Notes: generated by a model from the letters alone, not told the origin. DNA of 64,000 bases from Carposina sasakii (GCA_014607495.2 CP053153.1:8246001-8310000), one strand, 5' to 3'. Shown: positions 24,098 through 35,839, counted from the stretch's first letter. A program made the numbers and translations.

Positions 24098-24240
24098 TCG
24101 CACTGGCTATGGATCGCGACTTCGGCCGCGTGGACTACAGACAGAATATAGCCTATGTCTTTTTCCACATTACCAGATGTATGTCGAAGTATGCGAAATT
24201 TTGAAAAGACTGGTTAAGTAAATAACGTGTGAACAGGTAA
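24098..24240 (-). mobile_element. Decayed Helitron-like 3' region
   Basis: On the plus strand the sequence reads gatcgcgacttcggccgcgt, then agaatatagcctatgtcttt. This is the reverse complement of the hairpin-bearing 3' ends of lepidopteran Helitron-like repeats (compare the intact ends at 49135 and 62340). The terminal CTAGT is not preserved. Old and partial. Confidence 0.35.
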
Positions 24241-25524
24241 CAAACAAATTTACTTTCTTTTTCTTACTTGGGGTAAAGTCGATTGGTATTACTTTTCCGA
24301 CTTGTGAATGGTCATTACTATGGTTTGATAGGGATGTTAATTAAAAGCGTTTTGTGGTTAGCTTGCTTCGGTTTACGGTTATAATTAGAGGCCAGATTTT
24401 TATGTCGCAGTTAAGGTTTATGCGGAATGTGAGGACCTATTAGATTGCGGTTATTCGATGACTTACCCATTAATATCCTGTAGTTAGATCACACTTTTTG
24501 TAAATAATTTAGAATTTATAGAACAATTTGGTTAAGTATTTTGTTTCTGTTCTTTTTAAACTTTATCGAGTTACGAAAATCGTGAGCATAGAGCAGCTAG
24601 ATTTTTTGACGATATATAATCGGTAGTATGTATCAACAAATTATTGGCATAAAAATCTAGGCACGGATTTTAAATTAAGTATACCAAGTTTTTGAAAGTA
24701 GTTTACAGGGTTGAGTTGGTATTGTGTAGTATTGTATAGTACATCAGTACTTGGTTTATTAATCTAATGACATCAGATCATGAGGTAACGTCCAGTCTTT
24801 CAGTTTCGGTTGTAAGAAAGTTGTATGTTAAACTTTAAAACTTTTATCAAGACAGATAAGTATGAGCACTTTATACAAGTTTATTTCCGTTATAGAAGTG
24901 AGACTGTCAATCCTGCTCCAACTTTACATGGTCACCCCGCTGTAAAGATCCGCAGACAGGATACCTATGTACCTACCTACCTTACCTCTATCCACAAAGA
25001 GATCGATAGGTGCCCTGTTGTCGGAAAATATTTTTAACTTCACCATATACGACGTAAGAGACATAGCAGAGTACTCGTCTAACTTACGAGCTGTTTCTCG
25101 CTTAACTCTGGGAAGGCATTAGCTCTGCAGTTGTAGTGTACAGGCATTACATTGCAATGCCTGTAAGTAAAAGTTAACAAAGAGAGCTTTACTGCAATCA
25201 GCTTTTTTGAACACTGCACTATGTCGAACAAGGATACTTAATATTACGAACAAGTCTCCTTATGTTATTATTATATTATGACGCGATTTTGTAACAACAC
25301 TGGGTGTTTTTATTTTGCTTAGATCATAAATTATTGTCCTCTATTATCATAAAATTGTAAATAACACAACCTTATTAACAGAAATCGATAGACTAATTTA
25401 TTTTCAATCTTCTGAAAGAAAAGTTTAGTTAGGTATCGGATCCGGATGCCTTCTGAAATATTATAGAAGTGTAACAGTGTAGAATTGAGGCGCAGGGCAG
25501 TGGGTATATAACTATAATTCATTG

Positions 25525-25612
25525 TAGATCATAATCATCTTCTTGCCCTTATCCCATTAGCTATTTATGGGTTCGGCGCAGTATGGTTTCATTCGAAACT
25601 GCCTCACGTTGT
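25525..25612 (-). repeat. Possible LINE 3' remnant
   Basis: The plus-strand text (cttcttgcccttatcccatt ... gggttcggcgcagtatgg) resembles the reverse of a common lepidopteran LINE 3' end. The call rests on general recognition of the motif and is weak. Confidence 0.25.
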
Positions 25613-26289
25613 TGTAAAGCCTAAAGTCAGAACTTTAAACATGGATGGACAGGAATGGATAGTTGGGTAGGTAGGTGTACCTTGTTAGTCTATGCCTCAA
25701 GTCTCTACTTTCCTCGGGTGAAGTTGGTCGAATTCTTGCCAATATAGCAATACTGGCCAAAATGTTTTGAAAGTGTTTAAATGTACACAAGTTAACTATA
25801 TTAATCTTAGGAAACATATAACGATTGTATCCGTTTGAAATCAACAACTGACGCATGCGCCTTGAAGCCGTCCTTTACTCCCACGGTGCGACGGAAGGGC
25901 CCTTCTCATGGTACCTATACTAGGTATATACTATTGCCTTACCCCTCTCTAGCAATTTTATTTAGTTATACAAAGACATTTTTTAAATTAAATTTACGCT
26001 TTTATAATTGGCGCACCCATAGTGAATGTTTGAACTTCCGAATTGTAACGCCTAATACAATTTCATTTAATTGGTTATAAGTATTGCTTATGAAGACCGT
26101 TGGATTTTTACCCAAATATCTAACGGTAGCTTAGGTACCTACTTCCGTACTAGATGCGTGAAAACACTAACCTTATACTCGTATCCTTGCAAAGATCCTT
26201 GAGTATCATTAAATTGACGATGGACTAATACTACTTACTACTTGCTGCTGTTTACTTTATTTGTTGTGATTCTTCTACCGAATTTGTAG

Positions 26290-26415
26290 ATCTCAACTAT
26301 ACCGTCTATACCCTCAAAATTGGTCAGAAGTGGCACCATGTGGTTCTATCGGCCCTTGATGCTCTGCCTACCCCGTAAGGGATAAAGGCGTGATTATATG
26401 TATGTATGTATGTAT
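26290..26415 (+). repeat. RTE-like LINE 3' end, copy 1
   Basis: The sequence ttggtcagaagtggcaccat, then ctctgcctaccccgtaaggg and ataaaggcgtgatta, ends in (TATG)n. A near-identical copy is at 29712-29838 and a truncated minus-strand copy at 38209-38298. The same closing block (taccc...aaaggcgtgatta...tatgtatg) ends the LINE fragment at 39365, which does code for a LINE C-terminus. These are therefore 3' ends of related non-LTR elements. Confidence 0.6.
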
Positions 26416-27565
26416 TCTTCTGCCATACCTCTTTAAGGTTTATGGGCGTAACTATAAAATCTATAGGTACAGGGCAAATATTGATTTGGTGACTTAGGAC
26501 CATGATTCTGATAACCAGTGAAAATTTTCACAGAAAAATTACAAAAGTTTCCGACTTTTTAAAATTTTTTCAGGAAAAAAATAGTGTGGTTCGTTTAAGT
26601 AAGCCTTAAATAATGACTTAAAAACACAATTTAACATATGGATAATTTAAAAAATAATGTTGCTCTCAAAAAAGTTTATTTAACTGATCAACCCCAAAAG
26701 AGAGTCACACAAGTGATCCAAAAAACAGAAATGTATCACACAATAACCAATAAGCGCATTTAACTAGTCACAGGATCTACTGATACAATTGGGGCGGAAA
26801 GCAAACATTGCGTATAATCAAATCAAAAATTAATTTATTGCGAGTCAACTCAAAACAATGGTACTTGTTCAGTATCGCAGTGTTTGCCTGGCTGTCACAT
26901 ACATCCTGTATAAGCTAGGAACCCAAAATCAGCATACGGTAGGTAGATATATATTTTCTAGTTATTCATTATGGATGTACCTACTAATTAAGATATTTAT
27001 TTCTGTAGTTCAAAGAAGGGGGTAGAACATGGTAGCTAGATAAAATTAAAATACCCAGCAAAAGTTTCACTAAAATTGACTAAGCTCTTTTAACGATATC
27101 GCTCATTCGTCACAATATGGTAGCGTTTGGGGAAAGTCACAGATTGTGGGTATAGTAGCCTCTGGCATACAAAGGTCAGGCGACAATAAATCGTTCTGAC
27201 CGCCCGCATCCGCTCATCAAAGCAGAATGAATAGACAATGAGCTTGCTGATAGTGTCCGCCCTTTAACGAGAGCAAGACGAAATTTCTGACAACTTGTTT
27301 GATATCTCTACGTTCAAAGGATGGGGTAGGTTCTTCTACCGAACTATTAACCTGAGATTGTTATATTACTACAAAGTTAAGTACATATTATTAATTATAG
27401 GAAATGTGGTAGCCAGTATTCATAATAAATTTACCCTCAATAAATTATGAGTAGACACAGATATATCGCAATGCCTAGTACCTATATCGCAATGCAAGTA
27501 CGATTATAGAAAAAGAAATGGTTTCAGCAGGTACATACCTAAAACATATTCTTTACATGTAGACC

Positions 27566-27697
27566 CGATTTTTTCAATGGTCAGATATCTAGAGGAATAA
27601 TTTTAATAATTTTTTGTTGTCTTTCTCTAAAAATTGATCAGGATACACAGCATCAACTTTATCCTTCAGATAAGATTACTGACTATTGGAAAAATCG
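27566..27697. mobile_element. Foldback MITE, copy 2 (shortened)
   Basis: The ends (cgattttttcaatggtcaga and gactattggaaaaatcg) and an inner block (cagcatcaactttatccttc) match the element at 13053-13318. About half the interior is missing. Confidence 0.55.
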
Positions 27698-28684
27698 ACC
27701 CTTACGACATAAGCAGTGACTGTTTTTGAAACACACTTTAGTAACGAAATCACAACGTTCCCCCAATCCAATCCAAAAAAATCGATACAACTTTCGCCAA
27801 TCAATCAAGCCCTTCGACCTTGTGGGAATCGAATTTCCCTTTCATATACTGTGGAGCACTTGATAAGATAGGTACACACAATAAGTGTGTTCTAATGTAG
27901 GTAGGTACATAGTGAGAAGCCAGCTATCATGCAGATTGCGGCAAATCAATAGACGCCGGGTTACTGACGGTGGATGACAATCGATCGCTCTCCGAGCTGT
28001 CTCTGCATTAAGGGGCTTCCTCGCCCTTACACGTACCTACCTACACCTAGCAGACTAGCTGCAGGCGAACTGTCTGGTAATGTAGGCTTTAAACTCTGAT
28101 GTATTGTTAAGTTTGATGTGACTTTGCTACGCGATATGTAGAGCGTCTGAAATTTAAACAGGAAATACTAGATTTAGGCGAATTGAGAGGAGAGTTGGTA
28201 GAGACTTTTACATACTTAAGTTTTTTATTTAGAAGAACGTATGTAGGTAATTTCTTATATGAATTGAAACTACATATCGACGATGAAGTGACAATAACTC
28301 CTAACATTTTTTTAACAAATCGATTTTTTTAATTTAATATACTTATAATTCAATAATAAGTATATTGCATATAAATTGCATTAAAAAAAACGACATGTCA
28401 AAAAAATGTTAGTTAGGAGGTAATGGCACTTCACCGTCGATATGTACCTAAATTCTTAAGTTTACGCTGACAAAGCCGTAGGTGTCTATTAGTCTTAATT
28501 AGTAAGTATACTTATGTACCTGCATCCCACCCTCGTAATATTATAAATAATGCGAAAGTTTGTTGTTTTATTTGTAACCTCTTCACATTTAATTTGCTCT
28601 ACCAATCTACCTAGGTACTTACCCACTTATAGTATGTTGGGAGTACAGAGAAGGATATTAAGTCGCGGGCATCCGCTATATATT

Positions 28685-29060
28685 TATACAGGATGTTTTT
28701 TCGTTGCCACCCTTAACGAAGGGTACGTACTCTATACATCAAATAAAGTAAGTTTATGCCAAAAAAAATGCTGGGAAACGATGAAATTTTTTTGTTTTTT
28801 TTTTAATTACTTGGCGAAATTTATAGTGTCCAGCTTATACTAGTTTTTTTATAGACAGAAATTAATTATTTCTCGTGAAAAAATCTTGTTACACGCGTCA
28901 ATGTGCATTTATGCAGAAAAACGCAGTCTATTTGCTCAACTTTGTACCCCATTATATTGGAAACCAGACACTTCCCAGGTATGCTTTCATGGAGAAAAAT
29001 GATCGTGATGAGATTCTGTAATTTTCGGGAACGTTGACGACCAAAAATCATCCTGTATAT
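28685..29060 (+). mobile_element. ~375-base MITE family, copy 2
   Basis: Bounded by tatacaggatgttttttcgt and aaaaatcatcctgtatat, which are inverted over the terminal tatacaggatg. The body matches copies at 18207 and 47439. The 97-codon frame at 28550-28843 runs across its left half and is not a gene. Confidence 0.8.
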
Positions 29061-29080
29061 GTAGGTATTTATTTATAGTT

Positions 29081-29410
29081 ACTAGCTGTTGCCTGCGACT
29101 TCGTTCGCGGTAGACTATAGAATGTACCTAATCTATGTCCGCCGTACTCCTAACTATACAAACCAATGTGTGTAATATTTCCCTAAGAGTCAGTAAATAA
29201 AGCGTTAAGAAAAGGAAAGAAATTGATTCAAATAACGTAAGTTAAGTGACAGAAAATAACCGAGTTGGATCTCTATTCTCTTAGTTATTCTCTTCTATGA
29301 AATGCTCGTACACCGTGTGCGTTGAGTCCGCGGATGGTCCACGGTAAATCCTCGGCATACTTTTCTCCCCCGCGGAGAAAACTTCGTCGTCTGCGTAGGC
29401 TATATACATT
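29081..29410 (-). mobile_element. Helitron-like repeat, minus orientation, boundaries unsure
   Basis: On the minus strand the sequence ends in gcaacagctagt preceded by a self-pairing gcgaacgaagtcgc, the usual form of a Helitron 3' end. The following base is A, not the T expected after CTAGT, so the exact end or the class is uncertain. Its 5' limit is not visible; CpG-containing sequence near 29300-29400 may belong to it. Confidence 0.35.
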
Positions 29411-29711
29411 ACCAGGGTAACATAGAGCTTTAAGAAAACACATTGTTATAATGAAGCATAAAATTTTATTTTATAACATAACTTAATTTATTTCTTGTAA
29501 AATTTCGAATAAAATATTCAACAATATTATATTAATTTCACTTATCCATAATAAACTATTTTCACTTAGCTATAATAATTATAATAATTTATCTCATAAA
29601 CTTTCACTAATGGCATTCGGAGTAACAAGTCTGTTTTCGATTTAACAATATTAAAAATATAACCGAGTTTTAACAAAATTAGAAATAATAACATAATAAT
29701 AACACTGAACT

Positions 29712-29838
29712 TGTACATCTCAACTATACCCTAAAAATTGGTCAGAAGTGGCACCATGTGGTTCTATCGGCCCTTAGTGCTCTGCCTACCCCGTAAGGGA
29801 TAAAGGCGTGATTATAAGTATGTATGTATGTATGTAAC
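29712..29838 (+). repeat. RTE-like LINE 3' end, copy 2
   Basis: Near-identical to 26290-26415, including ttggtcagaagtggcaccat and the (TATG)n tail. It starts ttgtacatctcaactatac, shared with the truncated copy at 38209-38298. Confidence 0.6.
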
Positions 29839-30279
29839 ATAATAATTATCACTACATATTTATAACCGGGTATCGATATAACCTGGAAACCAGATCTATG
29901 CTACGAATGGCATGTAATATCATAATATTGCAACGTGTTGTGAATGCACGGTGGAATCGACGAGGAGCTATCCTTCTCGCTCTAGCAAATGGCAGTTCTG
30001 AGCGACAGAAAAGGACAGGCGCGGGTAAAAGGCGAAAGCGTTCTGACAGCTGTCAAAAGACAGCTGGCCTAAAGCTATACTATCCCTTGAAGAATGTCAC
30101 ATGTCGGCAGAATGGTATAGCGTAGCGGCAAAAGGACGAAGTTTTGCATTCGTACAGCCGCAAAATGACGGCACCGCAATCATAGAAAACAAAGGCTGCC
30201 TTTCCACTAAGCAACGTTGCTATGAATGCGCTTGATATCCACCAATTAAATTCATTGACATCTTTGACCAATTAATATC

Positions 30280-32441
30280 CCCTTCGGCCGTCTACAGAAC
30301 CGGAGTTTCAGAACTGGTTCCGATCGCGGCTTTTAAATTACTTGTACGGAACTGGTTCCGATCGCGGCTTTTAAATTATTTGTACGGAACTGGTTCCGAT
30401 CGAGGCTATTAATTTACTTGTACAGAACTGCTGGACCTCTTTACCGAAAAACGTTTAGGATTGCCGTGATTGTTTATTTTGCATTTTCTCCATGGAAGAA
30501 ACTCTTTTTGATATGTCACTGGTTGATTAGAGATGTATAAATCAAACCATTATCTGTCAAATAATCTTATGACAACTGTATTATTGATAATAAAGTGCAA
30601 ATAGGTCAACGAATGCATATTAATTGTTAGAAGTGTTTATTTCTGTTGCTTTCTGCTTACACTTATCATTGAAATGTCATTAAGAGAAGTTGAATTTATT
30701 TCAACGCGAAGAGGAGGTACTGCCCTTTTACATCAAGGTCGCAAATATCATCGCAAAAAAAAATACACAGAAGGTGATACAATATTCCTATGTTCCAATT
30801 ACACCTATGGGTGCAAAGGGAGTATTAATTTAAACGAGAAGAACGAAGTGGTTCATGGTAAAACTAAAGCACATAATACGGAATGTATGCCAAACGAAGC
30901 CCAAAATAAAGTATTCAAGGAACTTGACAAGCTTAAAGACAAAACTGGCACAAATTTCGATTCCATACAAAAACAATACGACGAGATGGTTTACAATCTA
31001 GAAACTGAGAGCGTGCACTTACTGCGGAAATACCGTCTTTTGAAAATAAAAAAACAGGTCTATTTAATAACCGCAACAAAATATTGGGTGTGCCCAAAAT
31101 GCGTTTTTCGTCATCTGCTGAAGTATCAGTTCCAAAAAAGTTTCAAGAGTTCTTGCTAGTTGACTACAATAGTGAAAGTGATGGAAAAAGAATACTTATA
31201 TTCTGTCGTCAAGATGTCAGATCCATCGTTAGAAGCTTCAGACATATATTGTGCGATGGCACTTTCAAATCCTGCCCAAAGGTTTTTAGGCAGTTATATT
31301 CAATCCATGGTTATAAAGAGAATAATGAATCTGTGACTCCGATATTTTTTTGTTTACTACCTGATAAACTTATGAGACTGTATTCCAACTCATTAAATCA
31401 GTCTTTCCTGACTGGAAGCCATTGAAAGCAACAATGGACTACGAAACGGCTGCAATGAAAGCGATGGTCAAAGTATATAAAGGCATCGAAGTTAAAGGAT
31501 GCTATTTTCATTACAATAGATGCCTATTTCGCAAGGCTAAAAAATTAAAAATTTCGACACCTGTTAAGCAACGGCACGTGTCACGATGTGCTGGAATTGC
31601 CCGTTTGCCACCGGAACTCACAGCAAGTGGTATCAAGTATGTAATGGGTAAGAGTCCGTCTGGTGCAGATATTAAAAAATTTAACGCTTATTTTAAAACG
31701 CAATGGCTACAGAAAACTGACTTCAACAAAATGCTGTTGCAGCAAAGAGCAACTACGAACCACAAATAATGTTGAAGGATGGCACAGCCGAATCAATCGT
31801 TACATCAAAAGACACGACAATTGCAAATTTATTGGATGTATTGATCAAAGAGACGAAAATTACTAATATTTACAAATCTAAATCTAAAAAAACGAAAATC
31901 TATCTTGAAATTGACCAAGAAATTAATAATGCACTTAACGATCTAAGTAATGGCTTAATAACTGTGGGCCACTGCGTTGAGCTAATTTCCCCTTATTCGT
32001 TTAAATTTTGAGATCAATTATTAGGATAATTTAAGTTTATTAGGTTAATAAAGAGGATATTTTAAGTTAATTTGTGAACAATTTTTACTTGCTAACTTAG
32101 AACAGAAATAGATATATTCGAGTTTTTACTTTATAGTTGTTTGATTTATTGCTAATATACCTACTATATTAATGGTTTTAAAATGGGTTGACTTTTAATC
32201 AATTTTCACGTAATTGCGGTTCAAGGCAAGTTCAAGCGTGGCCATACATATTACAATTCAGACTGCACTTTGTCTTTACTTCAGTTCCGTTCACGGCTGA
32301 TGGAGTACGATGATTACTCGATCAGAACCAGTTCCGTACAAATAATTTAAAAGCCGCGATCGGAACCAGTTCCGTACAAGTAATTTAAAAGCCGCGATCG
32401 GAACCAGTTCTGAAACTCCGGTTCTGTAGACGGCCGAAGGG
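30280..32441 (+). mobile_element. Mutator-like (MULE) DNA transposon with 117-bp terminal inverted repeats
   Basis: The left terminal repeat (30280-30396) and the right one (32325-32441) are perfect reverse complements over 117 bases, starting cccttcggccgtctacagaa. They are flanked by the 8-base direct repeat ttaatatc at 30272-30279 and 32442-32449, a proper target duplication. Each repeat contains a ~38-base unit beginning gaactggttccgatcg; the left end carries three units in tandem. Between them lies a FLYWCH/MULE transposase remnant. Length is 2162 bases. FLYWCH fingers in MULE transposases are typical of the insect Phantom-like branch. Identical repeats and target duplication imply a recent insertion. 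Confidence 0.9.
30674..32011 (+). pseudogene. MULE transposase with N-terminal FLYWCH-type finger, frameshifted
   Basis: The start at 30674 opens a frame coding a FLYWCH-like domain (residues about 5-75): an FISTRRGGTALL-like entry, two cysteines (LCSNYTYGC) and then His-Asn-Thr where His-x-His is usual. Coding similarity then moves to another frame near 31040 (RNKILGVPK), where the MULE core begins. The three catalytic acids of the DDE fold are recognisable: Asp in ILCDGTF (about 31256), Asp in TMDYETAA (about 31437) and Glu in NNVEGWH (about 31765-31785). They lie in three different frames, so at least three to four frameshifts separate them. In intact elements this enzyme cuts and pastes the element; this copy cannot make a full protein. 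Confidence 0.8.
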
Positions 32442-33031
32442 TTAATATCAAATAATAATAATATGATTAGTGGATATCATACGCATGTGTAGCAAGCAAC
32501 GTGGCATAGCTCATCTCTGACGGAAAGAAAGCTATATAGTGTGGCATCGTAATTTACAAATTGCATCAAATCCAAAACTATGCACTTAGAAGTTAACGCG
32601 AATATGATATTACTTACGCATTCATGGCAAAAGCTTTAAGAAAATAGGCACTGGGCATACATGACTCTAGTTCTATAGATACATAAAATTAGGTAATAAT
32701 AGCAGCGTATACAACCTGCAAATACGAAAATATTGGTAACTTATGCAAAATTATATTTGCTAATGTACAAAACTTAATTTTGGCACAACACATACCAAAA
32801 TTTCTGTATAAATAAAACATCAAAATAGCATTAAATGTAACTAATCGTAAATAACAACTAAACCTGCCTCATGTCCAGGCAAAGAGAGAATTTATTCATA
32901 TCCCAATATAAATTAATAAGCTGGTCTCTGGAAAATCTTCATTTTACATGAGAAACCGCAGGGCTATTACGTAGCTTGCAGTAGCAAAGCCGAAGCAATG
33001 CGATCGCGAGGCGTGCTCCTATCAGCATGCC

Positions 33032-33191
33032 TATTGGCTATCTTTTTTGACAGTTCATAGTGATCATCAACTGGAAGTGGCATAATGCCTTATCTGAAGA
33101 AAATTTTGGCAACACACATACATGTCACTTCCAGTTCAATAAGTTTCAATGAGTGATCATGACTATGAAGTGTCAAAAAAGATAGCCAATA
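33032..33191. mobile_element. Foldback MITE
   Basis: The left arm (tattggctatcttttttgac then ttcatagtgatca) pairs with the right arm (tgatcatgactatgaagtgt then caaaaaagatagccaata). A ggaagtg / cacttcc pair also lies inward. About 160 bases with no coding frame. Confidence 0.7.
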
Positions 33192-33219
33192 TGGGCAGGA
33201 CTATTCCATTCTAAAATTC

Positions 33220-33946
33220 AAAGGATGATGGGCGAAATGTTCTCACCGACCAATAACGACCAGACGTATATCGTTGAACAGCTCTTTTTGTGACTATCAA
33301 TTGTTTCTCTTGGGAAGATTCTCAAATCGTTGTGTGAAAAAAGTTATAGCTAAAAGAAATCTTCAAAAAATAGAAAAAAAACAAAATGTTTTCCTGTTTT
33401 ACTTAAAGGCAAGTACTTGTTTAAGTATTAAGTTATCTCAAAAAGATATTATTAAAATAAAACGATAGAATATTCATAAAAATAGTCTATTACGTACCTA
33501 CATAGGAATGTAGGTACAGGGTGTTTTTTGTCGTCGACGTTTGCGAATAATACGCATTTTTCTCGTCATCATGAACTTTTTTTCCATTATAGCATTACTG
33601 GGAAGTGACTGGTTCCAAGATATTAAGAGCTAAAGTTGAGACAACATTCTGTATACATAAGTCTTTCAAAGACAGATTATGGGTTGCCAGCTATCACATC
33701 ATTAAGAAATGTAGCAGAACCAGCGTTTAAAGGCTGATACCTCGCAGGTAACTAATAAAACACTTGAATAAGCACTAAACCTTTAAGCAAAAATCAGAAT
33801 ACTTTGAGCTATAACTTATTTCTCACAACGATTTGCGAATCACCCCTATAGTAACAATTTGAGTCACAAAAAGAGCTTTCCAACGATATACATCTGATCG
33901 TTATTGGTCAGTGGGGACTCTCCTATACATTTTTGCCCATCACCTT
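33220..33946. mobile_element. Long foldback element, copy 1 of two
   Basis: The left arm starts aaggatgatgggcgaaatgt and includes gaccaataacgaccag. The right arm ends ttttgcccatcacctt and includes gatcgttattggtc, its complement. The arms pair over more than 120 bases. A ~755-base copy lies at 43091-43840 with the same order of internal blocks (cctcgcaggtaacta, gctgatacctcg). The interior of both copies holds a degraded piece resembling the ~390-base MITE family (cagggtgttttttgtcgtc, then ctgggaagtg). No transposase is present. Confidence 0.7.
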
Positions 33947-34470
33947 TAATTTGGTATACATACAGGATTATCGATAATGAGAATAACTATAAGGACTTTA
34001 TTACTAACATCAGTTTTTTCTGACTGCAAAGTTTTTACTTAGATGCTTGAACACTTACCGTAAGTGGCCGACCAATGATGTTCTTAGTCAGCTTGCTTTT
34101 TTTCAGGCTAACAATACAGTTAGATGTAAAACAGAAAATATAACGAAATTAGATAAATTAGCAAAGTTAGCACATTGACCAAAAACTCTGCATAACCCAT
34201 GTTCTATCAAAATCAATGAGCAGCCTCCCCTAGCATGACCACGCATCGTGGATATCGTATCGTCTCTATACAAAATTCAACATGGCGGCTAAATTTATAG
34301 TAATTTGACAGGCTAAATGTCAACAAATCGGTTTATCATATCGTTTTCGCAAATCATGCTAGGGTTGCAGGATTGGCAAGTTATACCATAAAACTAATTA
34401 AACATTTAAATTTTATATATTTGCGTGATACAGTTTGATATCACACTTGTATCACAAACATCATACAAAG

Positions 34471-34515
34471 AATCGGGTGAAGAATTTTTTCCATTTTCTT
34501 TATTAATAATTTTAT
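34471..34515 (+). repeat. SINE tail, 5'-truncated
   Basis: Begins in the last bases of the tRNA-like head (tcgggtgaagaatttt) and runs through the attttctttattaataat tail. It is preceded by the 11-mer atcatacaaag (34460-34470), which recurs at 35098-35108 after the full SINE copy. Confidence 0.7.
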
Positions 34516-34516
34516 A

Positions 34517-34788
34517 ATATACAGGATAACAGGTAACAGAAAGGGTATGTTAAGCGGAAAGCTACGTAAATAGCCCACTGTAAAGAACCTATTCACAAAA
34601 TTTGAGACTCGAAATCACATGTTTGGTTTTCCGATAGTATGGAGAATTTTAAAATATCTCAGGAATTTTCATACAATCTTGGAAAATAAACATGTGATTT
34701 CGAGTCTCAAATTTTGTGGATAGGACATTGAGCTATTTACGTAGCTTTTCGCTTAACATACCCTTTTTGTTACATCCTGTATAATATC
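34517..34788. mobile_element. MITE with ACAGGAT ends and long internal inverted repeat
   Basis: The ends are tatacaggataacaggtaac and gttacatcctgtata. Inner arms pair strongly, for example aaaatttgagactcgaaatc with gatttcgagtctcaaatttt, and gctacgtaaatag with ctatttacgtagc. This is the best copy of the family also seen, decayed, at 5905-6315. Confidence 0.75.
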
Positions 34789-34989
34789 TTGACTAAGATA
34801 AATTTATAAAAACACTTCTCCATTAATATAATCCGTTAGGATATGGTTGATCGTTTCATCTTTTAACATTGTGCTGAGGGATTCAGCTTTGTTTGCCGAG
34901 ATTTGGCTAGTGTATAGCTATCTGGATGAAAAATACCGTTGCCAATATGTAATTTAGAAAAGAGATGGTAAAATTCGTCATCCGAGTAA

Positions 34990-35097
34990 TTGACCCGGTG
35001 GCTTAGTGGTTATAGCGGCTGGCACGGTTTGCAGTGGTTGTGGGTTCGATTCCCACTCAGGTGAAGAATCATTTCCATTTTCTTTATTAATAATTTT
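34990..35097 (+). repeat. tRNA-derived SINE, near-full copy
   Basis: Same head and tail as the copy at 3445, with a few changes (tggcttagtgg, cactcaggtg). The A and B boxes are recognisable. It is followed by atcatacaaag (35098-35108), a repeat of the 11-mer at 34460 rather than of its own left flank. Confidence 0.8.
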
Positions 35098-35620
35098 ATC
35101 ATACAAAGTGTATGTACGCACACCATTCAACATATTGAATAAATAGGTAAATAACAAAATATGTATTCATATTGGTGAGTTAAAAAAGTTCACAAACTAA
35201 TATCATTGTGAATAAATTTCATGTTCTGATAACATAATTTAATACTAATCAGTATAGTATAGTAATTTAATGCTGCCAAAACCACAAACTTTTCTAGTAA
35301 TACTTACAATTCGTCTTACCCTGATAGATAATATCTTATGTACATTGTACATGTAATGCACAGCATAGATTCCTTTTGAAAAACCAATTAGTCTAAGTCT
35401 TCATTTGTAAACTCATTCCTCGTTAGCACCAAATGCTAAGGGTATTGTTGGACCCTTACATAACAATGCACCTCAACTAAATATTAGATAACTTACACAC
35501 AAATATGACCAGCAGGCACATATTAATAAAAAATGGTGATTGCCCAAACATATTTCTTCAAGTCACTGATTGAGTCCATGTAGATATAAATTTTCAGTCA
35601 TAAATTTTTCTTACTGTTAA

Positions 35621-35626
35621 TTTATT
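35621..35626 (-). terminator. Candidate polyadenylation signal for the BTB gene
   Basis: AATAAA on the minus strand about 215 bases past the stop codon at 35840. Position is plausible, but the hexamer is common in such AT-rich DNA. Confidence 0.3.
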
Positions 35627-35839
35627 TTTCTTACTGTTAATTTTCCTTTAGCTATCCATAATATTCTAGTTTCATCCACAATACAGTCCAATGTAAATAT
35701 ATTGACAATGAAGAACACATATTTTTCACATAGTTTTCATATTTTCATTAAGACAGTTCAAAAAGGTATAAAATCTCTTCTATTTAATTATTTTTGATAA
35801 GGAACTTAATAAGGCACATAACTTATAACAGACCGAATG

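Larger units (their letters stand above)
23376..30270. other. Intergenic, repeat-bearing and otherwise AT-rich
   Basis: No gene is supported between the leader of the minus-strand gene and the MULE. Repeats listed separately lie at 24098, 25525, 26290, 27566, 28685, 29081 and 29712. Other frames (23775, 24825, 25835, 29898 and others) are short and lack motifs or splice sites. Confidence 0.4.
32450..35620. other. Repeat-rich interval downstream of the BTB gene
   Basis: The interval holds the foldback elements at 33032 and 33220, the SINE-bounded block at 34460-35108 and the MITE at 34517. Nothing coding is supported in the rest. Confidence 0.45.

Noticed and set aside
28550..28843. 97-codon plus-strand protein
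   Set aside because: Most of it runs across a MITE present in three copies in the window.
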